DNA of 64,000 nucleotides from Rhipidocladum racemiflorum (lineage: Eukaryota > Streptophyta > Magnoliopsida > Poales > Poaceae). This document shows positions 1 to 11,450 of the stretch, in pieces. The notes beneath the pieces are model-generated. The model ran no database searches and was not told where the DNA came from. It saw only the letters and a list, made by a program, of their open reading frames with translations. The translations under genes and the position numbers were made by a program. Every line of letters begins with the position of its first letter. The stretch's first letter is position 1. The stretch spans positions 49,186,293 through 49,250,292 of the forward strand of contig CM070571.1 in NCBI GenBank assembly GCA_036346355.1, given 5' to 3'.

Positions 1-286
1 TTGTCCATTGTTTTTCGAATATCCAAAGGTAGACTAAACCTTGTGATGGAGGTGGAGACCAACCTTGTGATGGAGGAGACGTCGCTGGGGAAGGAGGAGG
101 CGCAGCCGTCGGGGGAGGAGGCGCGTTCGCCAGGGGAGGAGGCGCCAACGCCGCGGCGGGGCTCGGGGAGGCGGCGGCGGGGCTTGGGGAGGCGGCGGCG
201 GTCTCCATCAGTGCGTAGGGTTTGAAGTGTGCGAAGGGTTTGAAGTCTGATAGAAACGTTTTGAGTGTAGAAGTTATATAGAGGCC

Positions 287-518
287 CATATCACAGACGG
301 GTCTTAAAGAGCACCGTCTGTGATATGCAATATCACAGACGATTCTCAAACACAACCGTCCGTAATGTCACACACATTACAGACGGTTATATTTAATAAC
401 CGTCTGTGATATTAATAACCGTCTGTAATGTGTGTGACATTACGGACGGTTGTGTTTGAGAACCGTCTGTGATATTGCATATCACATATGGTGTTCTTTA
501 AGAACCGTCTGTGATATG
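287..518. repeat. Foldback of CACTA subterminal motifs
   Basis: The stretch is an almost perfect palindrome. The left arm (about 287-402) and right arm (about 404-518) are reverse complements apart from a few substitutions, and each carries the same ACCGTCTGTGATAT-type motifs seen next to the CACTA terminus at 4190-4620. It may be part of the element's 3' subterminal region or a nested non-autonomous derivative. Confidence 0.75.
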
Positions 519-696
519 GGGTATTATATTTAGGTTCTCATATTTTTAGTTGTTATTATACATTGCGTATTATTGTTTTTTCAAAGCACAAAAAATAATT
601 GAGATAAATACAGAAGTACTTGTAATGAGTACACAGAAGTACAGAAATATTACTTTATTATGCATACATGCAGTTGCTTACAAGTTAACATTGTAA

Positions 697-3600
697 TTAT
701 ACAGTGAAAATTAGCCCTTCATGATGATCGACGCGTGTGTAGCTGATCACTTCCTCAGTTTGTTCTTCTTGGACCATGCTGGCATTTCCGATAGGAGGCA
801 AATCATCAAATTGATTGTACTCTTCCTCATCTACTACATTCTCAACTCCGACAATCCTCATTTTTCCCTGAACAACTACGTGGCGCTTCTTGTTGGACGG
901 GTCGGTAACATAGAAGACTTGAACAACTTGGTTTGCGAGCACGAATGGTTCATCTTGGTATCCGACACGTTCGAAGTCCACAATAGTGATGCCGTACTTG
1001 TCAACCTTCATGTGCTGGAGGTGGACCCAACGACACCGAAATAGTGGGATTTTGAAAAGTACGTAGTCAAGCTCCCAAATCTCCTCTATGAACCCGTAGT
1101 AGGAGCTCCTCGTTGACCCAGCGGTACTGAACGCATCTATGCGGACCCTTCTATTCTGGTTTGTGCTCTTCAAATCCTGATCTATCATGTAAAATGTGTA
1201 TCCATTTAAGTCGTATCCTTTCCATGTAACAACTGTAAAAGATGGGCCTTTTGCCAACCATTTCAGGGTGTCATATGACGAGCTCCCAGTGATGGGTCAC
1301 TCTTTGAACCAATTGTTGAACTGAAGGTTGTGTTGTCTCGTGATCCAAGACTCCTGTCGGGCTGGATTCTCTTGCCTTAGCCATTGCTTGTGCTCGACGA
1401 TATACGGGGACACTACAACCATGTGTTGTAGAACCGTGAAATGGGCTTGAGCACACGCAACTGGATCAGGCGTGATTGCTTTCCTTCTGATGGTCCCGAT
1501 ACCCTGGAGCCTCCCCTCATGGCGAGATCGAGGCACACCTATTGGTTGGGCCTGAGCCATGTAATCGACGCAGAACTCGATGACCTCTTTAGTTGCATAA
1601 CCTTCGACAATGCTACCCTCTGGACGAGATCGATTTCGTACGTAAGACTTAAGAATTCCCATGTACCTCTCGAACGGGTACATGCTACATAGGAACACGG
1701 GCCCGCATATCTTTATCTCTATCACAAGGTGAACAATGAGATGGACCATGATATCGAAAAATGACGGAGGAAAATAAATCTCAAGATTACATAGAGTCAT
1801 CACCACCTCAGCCTGCAGAGCATCTAGTCCTTCAGGATCGATGACCTTCTGAGCAATTGTGTTAAATAAATAACACAGCCTCGTGATTGTCTCTCGGACC
1901 TTGACTGGAAAATACTTCTAATTGCAATAGGGAGTATTTGTGTCATCAACACATGACAATCATGAGACTTCATGACAATTAATTTTAAATCATGCATTGA
2001 AACAAGTCTCTTCATGTTGAATGAGTAGCTGGACGGAACTTTCACACCATGCAAGCACTGGCACAGTTCAGTTCTTTCGGCCTTTGACAAAGTGTAACAA
2101 GCTGGTTCACAATACGTACCACCTTTAACGGTCTCTTTTGGTGCTAACTCAGGTCTTATGCCCATATCGACTAAGTCAAGTCGTGCGTTGATACCGTCCT
2201 TTGTTTTGCCCTTAATGTTTAGTAGGAGACCAATCAGGCTATCACAGACATTCTTCTCCACGTGCATGACATCGATGCAGTGGCGAACTTCTAGGTGCTC
2301 CTAGTAAGGTAGGTCCCAAAAGATTGATCTCTTCTTCCACAAGCTCTTCTCACGGGTCGACCTTGCTTTACGTCCCTTTCCATGTGTAACATCCAAATCC
2401 TTAACAAAGTCATGACCATCTCTCCCGTTAAAAGGCCTTGGAGCTGAACCGTTTTCGTTCGTCCCGTCGAATAGTTTCTTCATCTTGCGGTATGGGTGTT
2501 TCCTCCCAAGGAACCTACGGTGACGCATGTACACGGTTTTACGCGAGTGATTCAGCCACACACTCTCAGTATCGTCTAGGCAGTGAGTGCAAGCCTTGGC
2601 ACCTTTTGTACTCTGGCCCGACAGGTTAGCAAGTGCAGGGTAATCATTTATGGTGCAGAACAACAAGCAGTGCAAAGTGAAGCTCTCTCGTTTGTATGCA
2701 TCCCAAACCTGTACCCCAGGAACCCACAATGTTTTTAGATCTTCCACCAATGGAGCTAGGTACACATCAATATCGTTCCCAGGTTGTTTCGGTCCTTGGA
2801 TAAGCACGGACAATAAAATGTACTTCCGCTTCATACACAACCAAGGAGGAAGGTTGTAGATACAGAGATTCACAGGTCAAGTGCTATGCCGGCTGCTCAT
2901 GTTACCGAAAGGATTCATTCCATCTTTACTCAGTCCAAACCTTATATTCCTCATCTCCGCAACGAATTCTTCATACCTCCTATCGATGTTTCTCCACTGG
3001 GTGGAGTCAGCAGGGTGTCTTAGCATTCCATCGTTCTTACGCTTCTCGGAATGCCAACACAGCAGTTTTACCTCCTTTGGGTTAGCGAACAAACGCTTCA
3101 ATCAGGGAATTAGAGGCAGATACCATGCCATCTTAGCAGGAGTTCCTTTCTTCACCTCCTCATCTGAATGACTCTTACGCTTGTACCGGGATGCGTTGCA
3201 CACCGGACATACATGCAAGTTTGCGTACTCTTTGCGGTATAGGATACAGTCGTTCGGATATGCATGTATTCTTTCTACCTCCATTCCCAAGGGACAAAGA
3301 ACCTTCTTGGCTTTGTAGGTTGTTGTCGGCAACTCGTTTCCCTCTGGAAGCATGTCTGCCAATAGACGTAACAGCGTTGTGAAATTCTTGTCTGACCAAC
3401 CATTGCTTGCCTTCAATTTCAGCAGTTCAAGCATGGACGACAACCTTGTGTATTTCACCTTGCAACCAGCAAACAAAGGTTTCTTAGAGTCCTCCATCAA
3501 ACCCACGAATTTTCCATATTCCCTTTCATCACGGTTCCCTTCTGCGTCGCGCAGCATCTGGTCCAGATTGTCATCATGCAACATATCCTCGTCGGAAGCA

Positions 3601-3917
3601 GAATCGATGTGATCATCCGGCATATCGTTGACTTCGTCGAAGATGTTAATAGTACCACCTACTTCCTATATATTCTGCTCTTCGCCGTGACTGGTCCAAC
3701 ATGTATACCCCTTTTTGAAACCTCGCATAATCAAGTGTGCTTCGATCTGCGCTGAGTTTCGAAACATCATCATATTCTCGCAATCGATGCATGGACAAGA
3801 CATATACTGCACTCCCTTATTAAACATGTCCTCCTTTGCAGCTCTTCTAAAAGTGGAGACGCCATTAATGTCCTCCGCACTCGTACGGTTCTCAGCGTAC
3901 ATCCAGCTTCGATCCAT
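697..3917 (-). pseudogene. CACTA TNP2-type transposase, inactivated
   Basis: The reading frame starts at 3917 with MDRSWMY and a CPCIDC motif, the usual N-terminus of plant TNP2 transposases. The Transposase_21 region follows at about 3400-1900 (DVMHVEKNV near 2270), then DUF4218 (MVHLIVHLV, FERYMG, around 1750-1640) and DUF4216 (YYGFIEEIWELDY, FPLFRCRWV-like, about 1150-950). It ends at 697 and would be roughly 1070 residues, a normal length. Within it are five in-frame stops (near 3664, 3100, 2875, 2300 and 1296) and one frameshift near 1910, so it cannot make a full protein. At least two of the stops fit C-to-T or G-to-A changes of Arg or Trp codons, and the others are compatible with that. 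In life the enzyme would bind the subterminal repeats and cut the element ends in the nucleus. The family is certain; inactivity follows from the stops. Confidence 0.9.
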
Positions 3918-4189
3918 CTACGCTACACATGTAATATTCGATCCAATTATAACCCTCTTTTGAACTGATTAAGTACACTTTCCTTAACAAGTTAGAGCTT
4001 GAAAATAATATTGCAATTATAACGTCCAATTACTAGCTAGCTTAGATCACCACCAAAACAAGGATATACAAGCTAGATCTAAACAATCTTAAATTTCTTA
4101 CATAACAAGATCTGAATTAATATATATAATGCAATTATCCATTACTAACCTTAGATAACAAAAATCACCTATTATATAGGCTGCCTTTC

Positions 4190-4636
4190 TTACAGACGGT
4201 TCTATTGCCAAACCGTCTGTGATATAACGGTCTTCACATTCGATCCCGACCGGTGACCACAAAACTCGAACTTGCGCTCGGGCCTATATATAGGCAAACT
4301 TTATCGCAGACGGTTCTATGAAATAATCGTCTGTGATATACAAATAATCACAGACGGTGATGTGTACAAACTGTCGGTGATATCTTACAGACAGTTATGT
4401 ACACTAAACCGTCTGTGATAGTCATGTATATCACAGACGGTTATTTCATAGAACCGTCTGTGATAATTTCAAAGACGGTTTTGTATTCAAACCGTCCGTG
4501 ATGGCAGATGAAGAATGGTTTGTGATAGTTTCACTGACGGTTGGTTTATAGAATCGTCTATGATGTTCTATATTACAGACGGTTTTTGAAAACCGTCTAT
4601 GATGGTGCGTCTAATATAAGCATTTCTGTAGTAGTG
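4190..4636 (-). repeat. CACTA subterminal repeat region and terminal inverted repeat
   Basis: Roughly a dozen copies of a 12-14-bp motif resembling TCACAGACGGTT occur in direct and inverted orientation, ending at the CACTA terminus at 4636. Such arrays are the known TNPA-type binding sites of this superfamily. The expected 3-bp target duplication next to it would be GTA at 4637-4639, but the partner is outside the window. Confidence 0.85.
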
Positions 4637-5025
4637 GTAATCGCTGCTTTACTTTTTCAACCGATCATGTAAACAGCTCCCTTAATGAAACGTGTGAACA
4701 TTTCATCTGTTTTGTACTAATCGGCTTTTGCACATCTCTTATTTGTTTCCATGTTGATTCGTGATACTTTACTATCATGCGCTCTTATAACGCATCGGCC
4801 ATATGCCGCATTGGCCGAACATAACTGTCCATTGGCAAATAGAATTTTTAACTAACCGATGTGGCCGTTCCTTCCGATGTACGCTTCCCAGCAAACATGT
4901 CTCCTTTCTCTTTCCTCATTAAATGCCAGGCAGCCTTTACGTCACGTCCCGCCACTTCTCTACTAGTGGGTGCGCAGCTTGGGGTGTAGTTTCCGGTACC
5001 ATTCTGAAGCGAAGCGCATTCTTCC

Positions 5026-5033
5026 TTATAAAA
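5026..5033 (+). promoter_or_regulatory. Candidate TATA box for the antisense additional ORF
   Basis: TTATAAAA lies about 190 bp before the ATG at 5219, after a GC-richer stretch and before a pyrimidine-rich leader. It is the only good TATA match in the 570 bp between the CACTA border and the ORF. The position is reasonable for a plant promoter, but there is no direct evidence of transcription. Confidence 0.4.
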
Positions 5034-5218
5034 TCCTTCTTTTCTTTTCCAGTACTCTCATCTTCTTCTTTTGAGCGCATTACCCTCTTAGTCGATCACC
5101 TAGAGCAGAAAAATTCCTTTTCCTGGCTTGGCTATCCATCGTTGTCCCTGCGACAATTTGTCTCGTAACTTTCTTCCACCAGCTTATTACTTCTCTACTC
5201 GACCTCTTCTTCTTGCCA

Positions 5219-6800
5219 ATGGCCGAGTATAGATCCATGATTTTGATTCCAGTGCCTGAATCTGATGGTCATTTTCTGCTGGGTCTGGAGGGAACTGAAG
5301 ATCCGACGGATTATATCAACAAGGAGGTTATGCGGATCCCTCTGAATGCTATTGGCCACAATCTCTCAGGATGGGTGAATAGTTTCAGAGCTTGGCCTTC
5401 CGATACCGCGGGCTAGAGGAATTGGTACAACCGGGTTACTACTCACAAGAAGGCAGACTGGGAGGCTTGGGAGAAAGCCGACTGCATCACCCTTTCCCTA
5501 CCGGGTAAGTGCCGAGACGAATCCCTAATTACCGCTGCCTCTTATTTCTGGTCGGATGCCTTCAATGCCTTCTCTTTCTGGCCCGGTTTTCTCGGTCCGA
5601 CTCTCATGGATGTGGTAGTACTAACCGGTCTCAAGCCAACAGGCTAATAGTTTCATGCTTTTGACGTAACCCATTCTCACCGACTGCCAACCAAGACCAA
5701 TTGGCCCCGTTACCTCAACAAATTCAACAAATCGTCTGGTCCGATGGGACCTCGTGAGCACATTGCCTTCTTGACTATGTGGCTGGAGAAATTCCTCTTC
5801 TGTGGCGCCATAGTGGGTCCCACTACTAACTTCCAAGGCCTAGCAGAAGCTTTGGTCGCTGGCAAGGACATAGCCATGGGGAAACTGTTCTTGGGTGCGG
5901 TCTTCCGGACAATGCACCTCATTACCTCAAAGCTGAACAGTGCGGCTGAATCTCATGCTATTGGGCATCTGGGAGGCCCCCTATGGTTCATCCAACTATG
6001 GTTAATGGCCCAATTTCAGACGCCCTTCGGATTCACTCCTTCGCCTGACCTTCGTTTTCCGTGTGAGGAGGCATCGAAGGAAGAAATAACATCCGCAGAA
6101 CCCCCTCTCAGGCGTTGCCGATCATATGGAGAGGCTCTATCTCAGGTTTTCCTTGGTGACCGTAAATTGGACATCGCAGCTTTCACTAGATACTTCACTT
6201 ACTTTTACTCTACATAACACCTCTATACCGTTGATTTTCTCCCGTATCGGCAAATTGACTCTCTGGAGTATGAACGTCCCGGTCTCTGCCGACCGGACTG
6301 TCCCGATGCCGAGTGGCTCAGACACTTCATTTCCCTAGGCATATTTTCAGTCGGTCTTAGTTCTTCAAGCCATACGTACAAGCCGTCATATGAATATTAC
6401 CCCCGGCTGTTTGTGCCAGGCAATTGGGTTTTGGGCAATTCCCTCCCCGTCTGGTGCTCTTTGACAGGCTTTGGGAATGGGAAGTACTGGAGAATCCCCT
6501 TGATGTGAACATTGCGCTGGACCAGAGTGGGGAATTGCTGGTTGACTCTATTTCTAGGATTATTATGGCGTCCCGATGACGTGCGTCTTTCACCCATTGG
6601 TGGGAGGGATGGAGCCACTAGCGGTTCTTTGCTTCATTGGACGAGATGCTTCATCGTTTCGACGAGTCTCATCCATTACCTTCTGTCGGTGTATTTCTCG
6701 ACAGGATCCTCCCGTGAAGGAGATTTTAGTTCGGTATGGGGGTGTGCTTAGCGGAGACTTAGCCCGGTCGCTCTCTCCTCACCGTCCTGGGGAAGACAAA
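5219..6800 (+). pseudogene. Tat additional ORF, N-terminal part: plant mobile domain (aminotransferase-like)
   Basis: The ATG at 5219 opens a frame (MAEYRSMILIPVPESDG) that continues, with several stops and frameshifts, through segments typical of the plant mobile domain: SFWPGFLGPTLMDVVVLTGLKP near 5580, HIAFLTMWLEKFLFCG at about 5760-5810, and GPLWFIQLWLMAQF near 5980. These domains occur in grass gypsy elements and in some host genes; their biochemical role is not known. Stops near 5414 and 5646 and frame changes after about 6215 and 6700 show that it is not functional. It lies antisense to pol. Its natural continuation is the coiled-coil part at 7721-9330, from which it is separated by an inserted solo LTR. 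That the two parts were one gene is inferred from strand, order and the usual domain layout. Confidence 0.7.
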
Positions 6801-7640
6801 CAGTAGACACCACGATCTTTTCCCAGGTTCGGGTCCCCGATGCGGGTAATAGCCCTACGTCCTGCCTTAGCTCTTTGTTATCTATTAGAGTAATTAGACT
6901 TCAAGTTCTCCCAGGCTAGGGTTCCAGACTGGGAGCTTCTTCTTTTCAGAGTTCAATCTCCCCCTCCCCGTGCACCAAACCACCCTTATATACTCTTGGC
7001 CGGTTTGGGCAAGTGGGGGGCAACAACATGCTGTTCTACAGCTCATTAACTATCCTTCATTAAAGCCATCCCATCTCAGGGCCTCCTTCTTTGTGCCGCT
7101 ACATCACGAGCCGTCAGGGCTGTGCGTTTCCCACGACGGGTTAGGCATGGTATGTCAGGGAAAGGGTCTGTCGCCATGCCCCACATTAAATGCTCTGACA
7201 TCACGCCCCATGGGAGGCTTCTGACATCACGCCCCACGTGGGCCTCCTTGCCCCTCGAGAAGGGCTTTGCTGGAGAGCTGCTCGCCGCACGGCCACGTGG
7301 GCCTCCTAGCCCTGCGAGGAGGGCTTAGGAGCGCTGATCGCCACGTAGCCACGTGGGCCTCCTCGCCCCGCGAGGAGGGCTTGGGAATGCTGATCGCCAC
7401 ATAGCCACGTGGGCCTCCTCGCCCCGCGAGGAGGGCTTGGGAACGCTGGTCGCCACGTAGCCACATGGGCCTCCTCGCCCTGCGAAGAGGGCTTGGGAAC
7501 GCTAATCGCCACGTAGCCACGTGGGCCTCCTCGCCCCGCGAGCAGGGCTTGGGTTAAGAGTCGTCCGCCAGGTGGGGCCCTTCACGCCTCTTTTAAGGGC
7601 AGAGAGAGTACCCCGGTGTAGAATATGCTGACACCTTCCT
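6790..7640 (-). mobile_element. Solo LTR (minus orientation) inserted in the additional ORF
   Basis: Read on the minus strand, the segment starts near 7638 with TGTCAGCATATTC, carries a U3 with 56-bp tandem repeats, a TATA box (GTATATAAGG, near 6985-6995) and a U5-like stretch containing GACGTAGGGCTATTACCCG, a sequence common in grass gypsy LTR ends. Both flanks belong to the same plus-strand additional ORF, which fits insertion followed by LTR-LTR recombination. Exact ends are uncertain because I did not find a clean 5-bp duplication. Confidence 0.55.
7225..7556. repeat. 56-bp tandem repeat with G-box cores, in solo LTR U3
   Basis: Six units at a constant 56-bp spacing begin near 7236, 7292, 7348, 7404, 7460 and 7516. 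Each contains GCCACGTGGGCCTCCT or a close variant; five keep the palindromic G-box CACGTG and one has CACATG. The array lies about 250-550 bp upstream of the LTR TATA box, where it could act as a bZIP/bHLH binding cluster. Confidence 0.85.
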
Positions 7641-7720
7641 TGCCCCAGGTATCTCCGAGGTACTGCCCTTTTTCTACGAAGTATTTGCCGTTGACCTTCT
7701 TTTGCTGTTTTTTGTGTCTC

Positions 7721-9330
7721 TAGGACGTTGTAGATGCACGGCCGCTGCCGTCGTCTAGTGGTAAAACCAACGCGTTTTATGTAAACACCACTGGGCGCAC
7801 GAATGTCGACCTCACTTCCTCGACTCTGAAGGACGTCAAGAGGAAGGGTCGTGGAGGGGTATCGGCCCAATCTCGACGGAAAAGAAAATCGGCCGATGTA
7901 CCCAGGAGCCAGTCTCCTCCAAGATCCAGGGCAGTTGGTGCAGCACAGTCAACACCTTCTTTAGCTGGTACGGCTTCTATTAAGCGTAATGAATGCAGGT
8001 TTCTTCTATCGACCCATGGGGTTTGTGTCTCACTTACGGCCTTTGTTCCTTTGTTTGGTTCTAATGCGGCACAAGCGGCTTGCTGGTCGAAGAAGACTTG
8101 CGAAGGCCTCTACTCCTTCCCCATCTTCCTCATTGGCCCCTCAGGTATTCACACCTTGCTATTGATTCCCTGCTTCATTACCTTTGCGAGTTATGTTTCT
8201 GTACAGACGATTGCAAGGGCCACCATGTCAGGGGACTCTGCAACGGCTTATGGCCTGCTCGCAGCCTCGCCCGTGGATTCTTCGAGAGGAGCTACTGCCG
8301 ACGTTGCTCCCGAGGATACTACTTCGGAGACCATAGCCACCGTTATCATGGCCATTGAAGGGGGCGACGCTACGGAAGGCACCCAGGTGGTTAAGGTGGA
8401 GGAAAGCACTAAAACTGCTCCCGCAGCGATCGCTATGGAGGGCGTAGCAGTAGGAGCTGATGTGATTATTCCCATGGGAGTCAATGTAGAAGCACAGCCA
8501 CCAGCGATCAACCCAACAGAAACAGCCACCTCTCCTGCTATTGAGTTCTCAGGTGTCACTGTCTCTATCGAAGAGGTACTTTTCGACTTGCCACCTTCAG
8601 TGTCATGTCCCCCTAACCGACGTCTTACTCCTCAGATGCTTACGAGGACCCTACTTGGATTCACCCTGGAGGAACTCGGCTTTTCTCCGATGATGTGCCC
8701 TCTACTGATCAACCGCTTCGGGCAGGGCTGGATCCATCATCTACGTCGCGACGGGACAAGTTGAAGCAGCTCCATCGGCTGTTAGTGCGATCAGGGCCGA
8801 TGGTGCTGGACTCGTACCGGTTGGTTTCTGCTTTGCTTGCCGAAGTCGCTTCTTGCTTCCTATCGTCATCTACAGACGCGTTCTGCCGGTTGCACGAGCT
8901 CTTCTTGGATAGGGACGCCATCCGATCGGCCCAGGAGCAACATCGGCAACGGGAAGAAGTCGCGAAGGAGCGGGCAGAGCTCATTCTCCAGGCAGCCGAT
9001 GTAAAGAAGGAGAAATCCAAATTCGATGCTACAGTTGCTTCGGCTCAAGCTTTAGTGCCATCAAGGGCAAGACTGGACGAGATAACTCGCCTGAAGCAGG
9101 CGCTAGCCGAAGCCGAGGCTTGCCTCTCGGAGATGGACCGTGAGGCCGCCTTGGCACAGGCTGACATACAAGCACGCCGAGCCAGTCTAGTGGAATCTTT
9201 TCAGAGGATCGATGCCCGGATCAGAGCAATCGCATCAGTCCCGGATAGTGCGTTAGATGATGAAGCTTTGATCTCGAACGTGGGCCAGGCTGCACAGGAA
9301 GATGCCGATAGCATTATTCACCTTCTTTAG
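7721..9330 (+). pseudogene. Tat additional ORF, C-terminal part: low-complexity linker and coiled coil
   Basis: Plus-strand coding sequence that looks split by introns: a basic Ser/Arg-rich exon at about 7721-7997 (intron acceptor CTCTAG before it), a short exon at about 8060-8142 ending before a GT, then a long acidic Ala/Thr-rich segment at about 8222-8760 and a helical C-terminal segment at 8695-9330. The last part (residues after FLDRDAIRSAQEQ) is rich in Ala, Glu, Lys and Arg with heptad-like spacing (LKQALAEAEACLSEMD), consistent with a coiled coil, and ends at a stop at 9328-9330. It converges with the integrase gene, which ends near 9484 on the other strand. A frame change around 8700-8760 suggests decay or a further intron. 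Function unknown; it belongs to the additional ORFs of Tat elements. Confidence 0.65.
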
Positions 9331-9483
9331 ACGATGTACCATCCCTAATCATGCACCGCCTTTTGTCTTGTACTATTTTGATTCATGCCTGCACTTGTCT
9401 ATACCAGCCTTGATTTGGCTATCGGCGTTTTCTTTTTGTGGTTTTCCTACGCTCCGACCAATATGCTAGGGTAGTACTTTTTT

Positions 9484-10690
9484 AGGTACCTCCCATTTAT
9501 GGCTTTGATGTATGCTTCCCCTTCAAAAGTTTCAAGTATATACGAATTTCCCGGTACCAGCCGATTGACTTTGTACGGCCCTTCCCATGTGGGTGACCAT
9601 TTGCCGTACTTGCTGTCCCTCGTTCCGACTAGCAGGATGGTTTTTCACACCAGATCACCTTCCTCGAACAACTTGTGCGTCACCTTTTTATTGTAGGCTC
9701 TCACCACCCTGGCTTTATTCTTCTGGATATGCTTGAGTGTCTTTAATCTCAATTCCGTTAGATCTTCCAAATTATCAGCCAAGGCATTCTTGTAATCGTC
9801 GGTCGATAAAGTATTTTGTTGGGTGGTTTCGAGCGAACTTATGCTGATTTCTATCGGCAACACTGCTTCCTGCCCATACACCAGTGGGTATGGCCTCACC
9901 TTGGTAACTCCGTGGCACGACACCCTGTATGCCCATAGTGCATCGGCCAATGTGGTATGCCACCTTTTGGGTTCGTCAGCTATCTTCCTTTTGATTAGTT
10001 TTATCAGCATCTTATTTGAAGACTCGGCCTGCCCATTGGCCTGAGCGTAATATGGCGAGGAATTCAACATCTTGATCCATAAACCTCGGGTGAAGTCTTG
10101 GAATTCTTCTAACATGAACACAGCACCTTGATCGGTTGTAATGGTTTGTGGGATCCCGAACCGATAGACGATGTGCTCTCGTACGAATGCTATTGCTTCT
10201 GTGCTAGTGACTTTTCTTAGTGGGACAGCTTCAACCCACTTCGAAAAGTAGTCCGTAGTGACCAATATGAACTTATGGCCTTTACTTGAGGCTTTGTAGA
10301 TTTGCACAATGATGTCAATGTCCCATCCACGGAATAGCCAGGGCTTTACTATCGGGCATAGAGATGCCGCGGGGGCGTTCTACAGGTTCCCGAATTTCTG
10401 ATAGTCTTGGCATCCCTTGTAGTATCGGAAACAATCTTCCAGCATTATCGGCCAATGATAGCCAGTGCGCTTGAGCAACCATCTCATTTTGTGGGCAGAT
10501 TGATGGGTTCCACAAATCCCTTCGTGGACTTCTCCCATAGCCGATTTGGCCTCCTCAGTGCTGAGGCAACGGAGGAGCAATCCCTCTAACGTTCGATAAT
10601 ATAAGATATTATCGATCATCACATATTTCAGTGCATGCTTCTTAGTCTTCGTATTCGTCTTGGCCAAGGGATCTGCGAGGTAGGCTATGA
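9484..10690 (-). pseudogene. Tat-lineage gypsy integrase
   Basis: The zinc-binding region lies at 10667-10380 (H and C residues in VHEGICGTHQSAHKM and CFRYYKGCQDYQK). The catalytic core at about 10300-9880 shows the DDE signature: TTDYFSKW, ITTDQGAVF and NGQAESSNK. The C-terminal domain follows to about 9484 (GKWSPTWEGPYKV). The zinc region and core are in different frames around 10320-10380, and a TGA replaces a Trp codon near 9646 in the GDLVW motif, so the gene is broken. It would insert the cDNA copy into the host chromosome. Confidence 0.85.
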
Positions 10691-10700
10691 TCTTTGTGCT

Positions 10701-11450
10701 CTAATCGGTAGTTGTCAGGCACAACACCATTTTCTCAGCAGTTTCGCAGTCGGTTGATTGCTCGAGAGATGCATACCCTGAGGCTTGTTGGGCCAAGGCG
10801 TTGGCCCGGTCATTGTCTCTCCTGGGTATATGACTGATGGTGACGAAACTGAATGTCTTCATTAGTTCATGGCAACGTGCCAGGTACTGGATCAGAACAT
10901 CATCATAACAGTTGAACTCCCCTTGCACTTGTTGAACCACCAGCAAAGAATCCCCGAAGGCTTCAACGGAATCTGCCCCGATATTCTGCAGCATGATTAA
11001 TCCTTTGATCAGGGCTTCATACTCAGCCTGATTATTTGAGCATCGGCTATTCAGCCTAAAAGCAAATTCGTAGTGATGCCCTTTGGGAGACACCAGGACT
11101 ACTCCGATGCCGTTCCCTTCCTTGCACACCGACCCATCAAAGTATAGCCGCCAAGGGGCAAGGCTTACTAATCCGCAAGTAGGGGCGTGGTCTGTAATAA
11201 AATCGGCTATTACCCGACCCTTTATTGCTTTAGCCGATTCAAACGTGAGGTCGAACTCTGTAAGCCTGTAAGCCCATTTCCCGAGTCGCCCTTTCATTAT
11301 AGGGGCCGATAGCATATACTTTATAATGTCGGTGTTGCCAATGACGACGCACGTCGATGTCAATATGTAATGTCTCAATCTTATGCACGCAAAGTAGAGG
11401 GATAGGCAAAGTTTCTCGACCGGTGGGTATCTGGTTTTTGCATCTACCAA
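10701..11450 (-). pseudogene. Second (archaeal-type) RNase H domain of Tat polyprotein
   Basis: About 250 residues with the RVT_3 / archaeal-type RNase H signature: WRLYFDGSVCKEGNGIG, NNQAEYEALIKGL, FGDSLLVV and RRDNDRANALA contain the conserved acidic residues D, E, D, D in order. A second RNase H next to the normal gypsy RNase H is characteristic of the Tat lineage. This segment is itself open, but it is out of frame with the upstream RT/RNase H part near 11240-11450. Confidence 0.85.

Larger units (their letters stand above)
1..4636 (-). mobile_element. CACTA (En/Spm) DNA transposon, 5' part; 3' end lies left of the window
   Basis: The right border at 4621-4636 reads CACTACTACAGAAATG on the minus strand, a typical grass CACTA terminal inverted repeat. 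Just inside it, about 430 bp are packed with short motifs of the type TCACAGACGGTT in both orientations, the expected subterminal transposase-binding repeats. The TNP2-family transposase at 697-3917 reads away from this border on the same strand, so 4636 is the 5' end. The 3' terminus and second gene are not in view; bases 1-225 are GC-rich and encode only a low-complexity Arg/Glu-rich frame that may be antisense to the second gene. The element looks immobile because the transposase frame is broken. Confidence 0.9.

Noticed and set aside
7227..7520. Two repetitive minus-strand frames of 97 and 68 residues
   Set aside because: Produced by the 56-bp tandem repeat (56 is not a multiple of 3, so several frames stay open); non-coding LTR U3.
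6790..7640. 3' LTR of the Tat element itself
   Set aside because: The plus-strand additional ORF seems to continue on both sides, which fits a later solo LTR better; not fully excluded because no target duplication was found.
8051..8220. Possible membrane protein start (hydrophobic SFPIFLIGPSGIHTLLLIP)
   Set aside because: This hydrophobic stretch spans a likely intron of the antisense ORF; an exon ending in CCTCAG before GTATTC explains it better.
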